A stretch of DNA of 64,000 bases from Lentilactobacillus rapi DSM 19907 = JCM 15042 (lineage in GTDB: Bacteria > Bacillota > Bacilli > Lactobacillales > Lactobacillaceae): positions 1 to 64,000 of the forward strand of contig NZ_AZEI01000076.1 of NCBI RefSeq assembly GCF_001436255.1, given 5' to 3'. Positions 8,901 to 15,536 of the stretch are shown here, piece after piece. Positions within the stretch are counted from its first letter, which is position 1. The number at the start of each line of letters is the position of its first letter. A program made the translations under genes and the position numbers. The notes under the pieces are model-generated. The model ran no database searches, was not told the DNA's origin, and was given only the letters and a program-made list of their open reading frames with translations.

Positions 8901-9746
8901 CTAACCGGTGATTGTTCCACGCGCTTGATTTTTAAACATGAATTCTGGTAGTGCTTCGCTGATTTGATGTGGCAAGACCACGTATTGTTTTCTTGCCAGT
9001 TCATCAGCAATCGCACTGTGGGTATACACCGCCGCCAAAACGGCTTGGTCTTTATTTTCAAACTGAGCAGTAAAGCCGCCAATGAGCCCAGCTAATGTAT
9101 CTCCCATGCCACCAGTTGCTTGAGCAGGGGTTCCACCCGTGTTTTCATAAACTTGATCATTTACGCAAACTTGCGTGCGATGGGATTTAACAACCACAAT
9201 TGCATTAAGTTTTTTAGCGGCAGCCAGGTTCGCAGCAGCTGTTTGGTCAGCAATTTTAATCCCAGAGACCCGTTGCCATTCCATTTGGTGGGGAGTCAGC
9301 ACGTTTAGCGATTCCTTTGGCAGCGACAACTTGTTACTGGCAATTAATGTCAGGGCTGAGCCATCAATGACGAATACCTGGCCAGTTTTGGCTAGCGCAA
9401 AAGTTTTTTTCAAAAGGGCTAGTGCCTGATCGCTTGTTCCAAGTCCTGGACCAATCACAACGACGTTTGCGGCGGAAATGATCGGTGCAGCTTTTTCGAA
9501 TTCGTTATCATCAACAAACATCGCTTCAGGCAACCAGTCGTGAAGGCTTGATTGATTGGTGGGATTGGTAACGGTGGTCACTAACCCAGCTCCGCTATAA
9601 ACTGCGGCTAGTGAGGCCATGATGATTGCGCCGCCAAAGTTTTGACTGCCGCCAATCAGGACGATTTTTCCATAGGTACCCTTGAAACTGTTGGCAGGCC
9701 GGTTTCTGATAACTTTCGGTAAAATTGTTTTTGTTATTTTTTCCAT
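8901..9746 (-). CDS. nnrD: ADP-dependent NAD(P)H-hydrate dehydratase
   Basis: 281 residues of the YjeF C-terminal/ribokinase-like fold. It converts damaged NAD(P)H hydrate back to NAD(P)H using ADP. Visible signatures are GKIVLIGGSQNFGGA near the N-terminus, VVIGPGLGTSD, VLTPHQMEW, and the GGMGDTLAGLIGG nucleotide-binding loop near residue 220. No epimerase (NnrE) domain is fused. The second ATG (9746) is preferred to the one at 9755: GGGAG stands only one base before the first and about ten before the second. It stands alone, convergent with the flippase gene, with hairpin repeat D directly after its stop. Confidence 0.92.
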   Translation of the reverse strand: MEKITKTILPKVIRNRPANSFKGTYGKIVLIGGSQNFGGAIIMASLAAVYSGAGLVTTVTNPTNQSSLHDWLPEAMFVDDNEFEKAAPIISAANVVVIGPGLGTSDQALALLKKTFALAKTGQVFVIDGSALTLIASNKLSLPKESLNVLTPHQMEWQRVSGIKIADQTAAANLAAAKKLNAIVVVKSHRTQVCVNDQVYENTGGTPAQATGGMGDTLAGLIGGFTAQFENKDQAVLAAVYTHSAIADELARKQYVVLPHQISEALPEFMFKNQARGTITG

Positions 9747-9867
9747 GACAATCATTCTCCCAGTTGTTTAGTTTAACTATCTTCAGTATACCATTGGACT
9801 TATTGAACAATGGTAACGGCCAAGCCTTTCTGTGATAAAATACAGTTATGACAGGAGTGAGAAATTA

Positions 9868-11271
9868 ATGACAATCGACTGGAAACAACAATCACAAGAT
9901 TATCGAACCGATTATTTAAATGATTTAAAAGAATTAATCGGCATTGAAAGTGTTCGAGATGACGAGCACGCAACCGACGAATATCCACTGGGTGAAGGAC
10001 CAACTAAGGCCATGCTGAAGTTTCTTTCATTTGGTGAACGCGATGGGTTCGTGACGAAAAATATTGATAATATCGTTGGCTATATCGAATATGGCTCTGG
10101 TGACCAAACGATGGCCATGCAGGCCCATGCTGACGTGATGCCCGCAGGTGATGGGTGGCAAACCAATCCGTTTGAAATGACGGAAAAAGACGGGAACGTT
10201 TATGGTCGGGGAACTTCCGACGATAAAGGTCCCGCCTTGGCAGCGTATTATGGGCTTAAAATGTTGAAAGATAACGGAATTACCCCGAAGATGAAAATCC
10301 GTTTGATTGTCGGCACCGATGAAGAGAGTCATTGGACTGGGATGAAACACTATTTTGAAGTGGAGCCTGAGCCAACATTTGGTTTTTCACCCGATGCGGA
10401 ATTTCCATTAATTAACGGTGAAAAAGGTAATTCCACCTACGTGACAACGTTTGGAAACGCAAATGGCGAAGAAATCACCTTGAAAGACTTTACTTCCGGC
10501 TTACGGCCAAACATGGTTCCGGGAAATGCGACTGCGCTAGTTGAAACTGGTGACAACGAGGGAATGGTTGATGCCTTCACTAAATTCTTGGATACCAACT
10601 CCTTGTCTGGGGATATTAAGGCAACCAACGAGGGAATTGCGATCCATTTAATTGGCAAGGCTGCTCATGCAATGGAACCTAAAAATGGAATTAATGCCGG
10701 CACTTATTTAGCCAAATTTCTCCAACAATTCGCTTTTGAAGGCGATGCCAAACATTTTATTGATTTTCTTGCCAGTGACTTACATGACGATTCCCGGGCA
10801 ACCAAGATTGGCGCCAATCATGTTGATGATGTGATGGGTGAAGTAACGATGAATGTCGGCATCATGAGATTCAATGCTCATGATGGTGGCTCGATCAATA
10901 CGAATTTTAGGTATCCTAAGGGAACATCTGACAAAGAAATTTTGACTCAGCTTGAGGCTGCCGCTCGAAAACATCATGGTCAAGTTTCAGAAACTGATAA
11001 TATGGTGCCTCATTATGTTGATCCTGATGATCCAATTGTTAAGACACTGATGAACGTGTATGAAGAGCAGTCTGGTGATCATGATGCCAAGCCTGAAGTG
11101 GTTGGCGGCGGCACGTATGCCCGGCTGATGAAGCGTGGCGTTGCATTTGGCGCATTATTCCCAGGTACTCAGGACACGATGCATCAGGCAAATGAATTTC
11201 AGCCGATTAATGATCTACTGAAAGCAATGGCGATTTATGGTCAGTCTATTTATGAATTGACGGCCAAATAA
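9868..11271 (+). CDS. pepV: Dipeptidase PepV
   Basis: 467 residues, the usual size for PepV of the M20 metallopeptidase family, a cytoplasmic Zn enzyme cleaving broad-range dipeptides in the final steps of peptide utilisation. Metal and catalytic motifs in order: MQAHADVMPAGDGW (His ligand), GRGTSDDKGP (bridging Asp), GTDEESHW (catalytic Glu and ligand Glu), FSPDAEFPLINGEKG (Asp ligand), and QDTMHQANEF (final His). The start at 9868 follows AGGAGTGAGAAATTA. Fourteen bases after its stop comes a universal stress protein gene, probably cotranscribed. Confidence 0.96.
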   Translation: MTIDWKQQSQDYRTDYLNDLKELIGIESVRDDEHATDEYPLGEGPTKAMLKFLSFGERDGFVTKNIDNIVGYIEYGSGDQTMAMQAHADVMPAGDGWQTNPFEMTEKDGNVYGRGTSDDKGPALAAYYGLKMLKDNGITPKMKIRLIVGTDEESHWTGMKHYFEVEPEPTFGFSPDAEFPLINGEKGNSTYVTTFGNANGEEITLKDFTSGLRPNMVPGNATALVETGDNEGMVDAFTKFLDTNSLSGDIKATNEGIAIHLIGKAAHAMEPKNGINAGTYLAKFLQQFAFEGDAKHFIDFLASDLHDDSRATKIGANHVDDVMGEVTMNVGIMRFNAHDGGSINTNFRYPKGTSDKEILTQLEAAARKHHGQVSETDNMVPHYVDPDDPIVKTLMNVYEEQSGDHDAKPEVVGGGTYARLMKRGVAFGALFPGTQDTMHQANEFQPINDLLKAMAIYGQSIYELTAK

Positions 11272-11284
11272 ACGAGGTGGCGAC

Positions 11285-11755
11285 ATGCTCGAATTTAACT
11301 ATACAAATATCCTGGTTGGCGTTGACGGGTCGAAGACGGCTGCCAAGGCGGTCAATAAAGCCATCACCATCGCAGAGCATAATGGTGCTAAGCTGACAAT
11401 TGCAGCGGTCATTAACGATCGCGACATTATCGGTGTCTCCAAATCGGCCTTGCTTGGCTTTGGAAGTATTAATCCTGGCGCGGTTGACGAACTAAAAGAA
11501 CGTTATACGCGATTGGTGGCCAAATATGCTGGTCGCGCTAAAGAGCACGGGATTGATGTGAAAACGGTTGTGACGTCTGGGGACCCCAAAACTGTCCTTG
11601 CTCGTGACATCGTTGCAGATGAAAAGATTGATGCAATTGTCATTGGAGCGACTGGAGCCAATTTTGTTGGCCGAGTGACAATGGGCTCGACGGCGGCATT
11701 TGTGATTGCTCAAGCACCATGTGATGTGTTTGTTGTTCATCGAGATCCCAAATAA
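11285..11755 (+). CDS. Universal stress protein, UspA family (first copy)
   Basis: 156 residues forming one Usp domain. The N-terminal strand is NILVGVDGS. The nucleotide-binding signature G-x2-G-x9-G-S/T reads GATGANFVGRVTMGST, so ATP binding is likely. Usp proteins are small cytoplasmic dimers with loosely defined stress roles. GAGGTGGCGAC precedes the ATG, and it is likely cotranscribed with pepV. A second Usp gene lies at 30429; both are followed by the two longest copies of the hairpin repeat. Confidence 0.92.
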   Translation: MLEFNYTNILVGVDGSKTAAKAVNKAITIAEHNGAKLTIAAVINDRDIIGVSKSALLGFGSINPGAVDELKERYTRLVAKYAGRAKEHGIDVKTVVTSGDPKTVLARDIVADEKIDAIVIGATGANFVGRVTMGSTAAFVIAQAPCDVFVVHRDPK

Positions 11756-11828
11756 ATTGAAACTTATTTTTCTCAATAGAAGAAACTGGAATAGTAGGCA
11801 ATCTTTTAATTCCAGTGCTAATGAAAAC

Positions 11829-12015
11829 AGACTGGGGCAATAGGCGTTTTGAGCCCAGAATTTAACGAAGAGAACCAATTATTCCTGATTTTGGAATAAT
11901 TGGTCCTTTTCGTTAAATGGCCGGGATCAGCCGTTTGGCGCAGCTTTTACCCAAGTGGCTAGGGCGATCTAAGTGAATGATCATCGATTGAAAAGTAATA
12001 TATGCCCCGGCCTCC
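11829..12015 (+). repeat. Hairpin repeat element, copy A (long form)
   Basis: About 187 bases, 74 bases after the usp stop. The central hairpin at 11861-11917 has two 25-base arms with 24 pairs (one of them G.U) and one A.C mismatch, around loop TGATTTT. Outside it, TGAGCCC (11850-11856) faces GGGATCA (11923-11929). Imperfect terminal arms CTGGGGCA and TGCCCCGG close the element. It is collinear with copy B over its full length. An upstream hairpin, ACTGGAAT/ATTCCAGT (11786-11816), is a separate possible terminator. Together these fill the 425-base gap between usp and the DUF1835 gene; I see no gene with a ribosome site in it. Confidence 0.8.
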
Positions 12016-12180
12016 TTCTTCGTCAAAGAGTTGGGATCAGATGATGCCTCAACTTCTCGTTATTGTGAGTTGAATGAGTAATATTCAAAATAATAGCGGT
12101 TTGGTATTGCATGATGGTTGGAGATAAGTTTATACTTCTTGGGTATAGTTTTAGTAATCTTGATTGATGGGGAAATACAT

Positions 12181-12987
12181 ATGATCGATGTTTTATTTAA
12201 CGAAAGTTTCTCAAATTCACTTAAACATTTTTATCAACAACACCATATCGATAACGAGATCATCACCTTGCCGGTCTATCTTAATTTGGGAGATATCACC
12301 GAAGGAAATTTTATTGAAAATCGGCGCACGCTGTTTAAAATTCAAAGCACGCATACGCGATTTTCAACCACTTCTGAGAGGATTCGCCGATTAGTGGCGG
12401 CCTTGGATCGGCTGTTTGAGGTGGTTAACCAAGGCCTCACAATTCGTATTTGGTGGAGTGATTTAAGTGATGATGCCTGTGGTTTCTTTTGGCTTTGTGA
12501 GGCATTACTAAATAAGAATGCTCAGATAACAGAAATCCATGTGCCGCTTTCATTCGTAAAAGGAGAAGTTTTGGTGACCCTTGGAAGCTTGGGGGAACTT
12601 CTTAACGAAGATCTTGAACAGCTTCAACTGACTCAGTATGAGCGGCCATTAACCCGAAATCGGCAAAAAGTTTCCAGTTATGTCTGGCATGATTTACGAT
12701 CGGATAACACGCCCGTTCGAGTCAATATTAATGGTCAACTTGTCAGTCAGCCAATTACCTTCTACGATCAGTTTTTGCTCAGCCAAGTGAGTCCTAAACG
12801 ATTTAGAAACGTGATTCGAGTGATTGGTGAGACCCTTGGGCGCTTTCCGGTTGGTGCCCCTGACTGGTGGTATCGCCATCGGGTTGATTACCTCGTTTCC
12901 AAAGGCGTCTTAGATTATCAAAAGACCGATCCGCAGATCAATCACTTGGATCCAGGTAGCGTGAAGCTAAATCAGAAAATGATATGA
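12181..12987 (+). CDS. DUF1835-like protein
   Basis: 268 residues, soluble, with no signal peptide. The start MIDVLFNES and the later VYLNLGDITEGNF followed by a conserved Arg resemble the DUF1835 N-terminal domain (xVLFxxS...LxLGDI...). The C-terminal half, with a helix-rich R/Y/H region, is compatible with the DUF3658 partner domain. No biochemical role is established for this family. The start at 12181 is chosen for the GGGGAAATACAT preceding it; the reading frame extends further upstream without a ribosome site. It stands alone and ends in a strong terminator. Confidence 0.6.
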   Translation: MIDVLFNESFSNSLKHFYQQHHIDNEIITLPVYLNLGDITEGNFIENRRTLFKIQSTHTRFSTTSERIRRLVAALDRLFEVVNQGLTIRIWWSDLSDDACGFFWLCEALLNKNAQITEIHVPLSFVKGEVLVTLGSLGELLNEDLEQLQLTQYERPLTRNRQKVSSYVWHDLRSDNTPVRVNINGQLVSQPITFYDQFLLSQVSPKRFRNVIRVIGETLGRFPVGAPDWWYRHRVDYLVSKGVLDYQKTDPQINHLDPGSVKLNQKMI

Positions 12988-13001
12988 TCATCAATCAATC
13001 G

Positions 13002-13054
13002 AAAAGAGTGGAAAGAAAAAGGCTATGATAGCCATTTTCCGTTCCACTCTTTTT
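13002..13054 (+). terminator. Terminator after the DUF1835 gene
   Basis: AAAAGAGTGGAA (13002-13013) pairs with TTCCACTCTTTT (13042-13053), with an inner GGCTATGATAGCC hairpin and a following T run. The A-rich left side could also serve the convergent kinase gene. Confidence 0.75.
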
Positions 13055-13135
13055 GACTTTTCTGATTCAATTGGAGCTTGATTTCAGTGAGGCCTTTAAT
13101 TTGTTTGTGAGGTGGATGATATTAGCCGGCAATTC

Positions 13136-13789
13136 TTAAGAAGTTTCCTCTTGAGGTTTACGAATTTTAGCCAATGCATCATCGATCTGGCCTAAAACAA
13201 TATCAACGTTCTTTGAGTCGCTTAAATCATATTTTTGAAGATCAATTTTGATTTTGGGACTAACATCGTATTCTTGATACCACTTTTTGTAGGCTGCCCA
13301 CATTTTGAAGTAATATTCCTGGAGTTCTGGATTGTCATCAAACTGTTCGTATTCGCGACCGCGTTTCTTGATTCGATACTTGATGGTGTCGAAGTCGCTG
13401 TCTGCATATACAAGCAAATCTGGGGCTTTCTTTGGCAACTGGTCAAGTTCGTTCATCATGTTGTCTAATAACTTCAAATAAACCGCTAACTCGGTATCGG
13501 TAATGTTGCCTTCAGCGTTGTTTTCTCTGGTAAAGAGGGCATCTTCATAAATTGATCGGTCAAGGACATTATTGTCGTTGCTCAGTGCCTGTTTGATCAT
13601 TGAAAAGCGTTTGTTTAAGAAATAAATTTGTAGCAAAAAACCGTATTGTTTTTGATTTGAATAGTAAAGCGGTAGTACCGGATTGTCGCCAACCGGTTCA
13701 AAAAAAGCCTTTGTTCCTAAATGCTCCGCAATTTTTGCCGTTAACGTTGTTTTTCCGACACCGATCATTCCTGCTGTGATTATCACCAT
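13136..13789 (-). CDS. Deoxynucleoside kinase (dAK/dGK type)
   Basis: 217 residues of the deoxynucleoside kinase family, phosphorylating deoxyadenosine/deoxyguanosine or deoxycytidine in the salvage pathway. The P-loop GMIGVGKTT is at residues 7-15, the catalytic E-P pair is in AFFEPVGDNP, and the DRS motif (VLDRSIYED) and an R-rich lid (KYRIKKRGREYE) are present. Lactobacilli often need such kinases for DNA precursor salvage. Many relatives occur as two tandem subunit genes (dak/dgk); only one gene is present here. GAGGGG stands before the ATG. Confidence 0.9.
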   Translation of the reverse strand: MVIITAGMIGVGKTTLTAKIAEHLGTKAFFEPVGDNPVLPLYYSNQKQYGFLLQIYFLNKRFSMIKQALSNDNNVLDRSIYEDALFTRENNAEGNITDTELAVYLKLLDNMMNELDQLPKKAPDLLVYADSDFDTIKYRIKKRGREYEQFDDNPELQEYYFKMWAAYKKWYQEYDVSPKIKIDLQKYDLSDSKNVDIVLGQIDDALAKIRKPQEETS

Positions 13790-13942
13790 GGTAGCCCCTC
13801 TTTTAATAAAATTACAAGATATAGTGTATCACAAAACATGAAAACACAATATACATATTTTTGGCAAAAGTCAGGCGAAATTTTCAGGGAGCAGTAGATT
13901 AAGTAGTACAATATAGGTATCGAGTTAAATGGAGGGAATTCA

Positions 13943-14713
13943 ATGTATAAAGCGGTTGTTTTTTTTGATCTAGATGGCACATTATTTGATAATCAAAAGA
14001 ATGTTTCTGACGAAAACATCGCAGCAATTAATCAGTTACGAGAGAACAATATTCTGCCTGTCATTTCAACTGGCCGAAATATTTTTGAAATTCAATATGT
14101 GATTGACGCTACCGGCATCAATTCATTAGTCAGTGCAAATGGTAGTTATGTTCAGTATGAAGGTAAAAAGCTGAAAGCTGAGCAAATTAGTGATGAAGTA
14201 ATTGAAGAAATTTTAGCATTTGCCAAAAAGCAGGGCGATGTGATTTCATTTTATAACAATGAGGAATTTGCTCTGACCGCTGAAAATGACTTAACTAAAG
14301 TCAACTATCGGCTGTTAAGACTGACACCGCACGTCGAGCCAGACTTTTACAAGACCCATGAAGTCAATTTCTTGAATGTCTTTAATTATGATAAGGATAA
14401 ACTCTACCAGGATGAATTCAAAGGCGAATTGTCATTGGTTAGAAATAACCCCCGTTGTTTGGATACGATGAAGTGGGGGGTATCGAAGCAAACCGGCATT
14501 CAAGCACTATTGAAGAAAGCTCAATTAGGGGATATTCCGTCCTATGCTTTCGGAGATCAACTGAATGATCTACAAATGTTTGCTGAAGTAGATTATCCAG
14601 TCGCAATGGGAAATGGTCACCCAGATGTGAAAGCCAAGGCATCCTTCGTCACTACTTCCAATGTGAATGGCGGAATTGTGAATGGGCTAAAGCATTACGG
14701 GCTAATCAAATAA
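13943..14713 (+). CDS. HAD-superfamily Cof-type sugar-phosphate phosphatase
   Basis: 256 residues with the class IIB HAD layout. Motif I is FFDLDGTLFD (nucleophile Asp and acid Asp), motif II STGR, motif III Lys in the MKWGVSKQTGIQALL region, and motif IV FGDQLNDLQMF. The C2 cap lies between motifs II and III. Cof-type enzymes dephosphorylate sugar phosphates or pyridoxal phosphate; the substrate is unknown. GGAGGGAATTCA precedes the ATG. It is convergent with pgmB, with hairpin repeat E in between. Confidence 0.88.
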   Translation: MYKAVVFFDLDGTLFDNQKNVSDENIAAINQLRENNILPVISTGRNIFEIQYVIDATGINSLVSANGSYVQYEGKKLKAEQISDEVIEEILAFAKKQGDVISFYNNEEFALTAENDLTKVNYRLLRLTPHVEPDFYKTHEVNFLNVFNYDKDKLYQDEFKGELSLVRNNPRCLDTMKWGVSKQTGIQALLKKAQLGDIPSYAFGDQLNDLQMFAEVDYPVAMGNGHPDVKAKASFVTTSNVNGGIVNGLKHYGLIK

Positions 14714-14729
14714 CTTACGACATGCAATC

Positions 14730-14832
14730 ATTTAAGGGCAACATTTAAGGGCTTCACCCTGAAATCCTCGTTTTGGATTTTGGGATGAAGCCCTTAAATT
14801 ATGGGATCAAAACATCAATTGTCCCAGTCTTC
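14730..14832 (-). repeat. Hairpin repeat element, copy E
   Basis: In minus-strand sense, just after the pgmB stop, come the boxes AGACTGGGACAATTGATG and TTTTGATCCCA, then a 24-base stem at plus 14744-14798. The stem core GGCTTCATCCC pairs with GGGTGAAGCC around loop AAAACGA, with ATCC/GGAT closing it. TTTAAG and CTTAAA bound the stem as in the other copies. The stem sequence shares nothing with copies A-D. A 10-base duplication ATTTAAGGGC stands at the distal side (14730 and 14743). Confidence 0.75.
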
Positions 14833-14846
14833 TAAATGGATTTAAA

Positions 14847-15518
14847 TTAGTCCATCTGTTCTTTGATATTAGCCAAGGTCATTTCGCTGGTATCAGTGAA
14901 GTTAACATCTGCATCTTTCAAAATTGTTTTGTCACCAATTCCAATGGAAGTTTCCCCAGCGGCATTAATTGATTCAACCCCAGCGGCAGCGTCTTCGACT
15001 CCAATGCATTGTTCTGGTTTCAAATTGATTAGTTCTGCGCCTTTGAGGTAAATTTCAGGATCTGGTTTGCCTTTACTCAAAGTTTTTGGATCCACAATCT
15101 TTGGAAAATAATTAGTCAATTGCAACTTCTCCAAAACAGTTGGCGCATTTTTTGAAGCAGAAGCTAATGATAATAAGTAACCGCCATCTTTAATTTCATC
15201 AAGGAATTCTTTAATTCCCGGAAGAATATTAGCTGGGGTCATTTTATCAACCAACTTCAAATAGTTGGTGTTTTTTTCAGTTGCCAAGTCAACCTTTTGA
15301 TCGTCTGTATAGTGATCTTGTAGATTGCCTGCCTTTAAAATCATCTCAAGAGAATCCATTCGACTGATGCCTTTTAAGCCATCTTCAAGTTCTTTGGACC
15401 ATGGGGCACCCACCTTGTCAGCAACTTGATGCCAAGCTTGGCTGTGGAAAACTGACGTATCCGTAATTACACCGTCAAGATCGAAAACAAAACCTTTAAT
15501 ATCTGAAAATTTTGCCAT
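14847..15518 (-). CDS. pgmB: Beta-phosphoglucomutase
   Basis: 223 residues, HAD subfamily I with a helical cap. It interconverts beta-glucose 1-phosphate and glucose 6-phosphate. Motif I is FVFDLDGVITDT (nucleophile Asp plus general acid/base Asp). The cap has the substrate loop LKGISRMDSLE, and later come SLASASKNAP (motif II Ser), KGKPDPEIY (motif III Lys) and GVEDAAAGVE (motif IV). The second ATG (15518) is preferred because GAGGAG lies nine bases before it but only three before the first. It lies 18 bases after the GH65 phosphorylase gene, which supplies its substrate, so the pair is an operon. Confidence 0.95.
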   Translation of the reverse strand: MAKFSDIKGFVFDLDGVITDTSVFHSQAWHQVADKVGAPWSKELEDGLKGISRMDSLEMILKAGNLQDHYTDDQKVDLATEKNTNYLKLVDKMTPANILPGIKEFLDEIKDGGYLLSLASASKNAPTVLEKLQLTNYFPKIVDPKTLSKGKPDPEIYLKGAELINLKPEQCIGVEDAAAGVESINAAGETSIGIGDKTILKDADVNFTDTSEMTLANIKEQMD

Positions 15519-15536
15519 TATCATTCACTCCTCATT

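Noticed and set aside
14730-14752. Direct repeat ATTTAAGGGC as an attachment site or target duplication
   Set aside because: The two copies are only 13 bases apart and one is the stem base of repeat E; local duplication is simpler.
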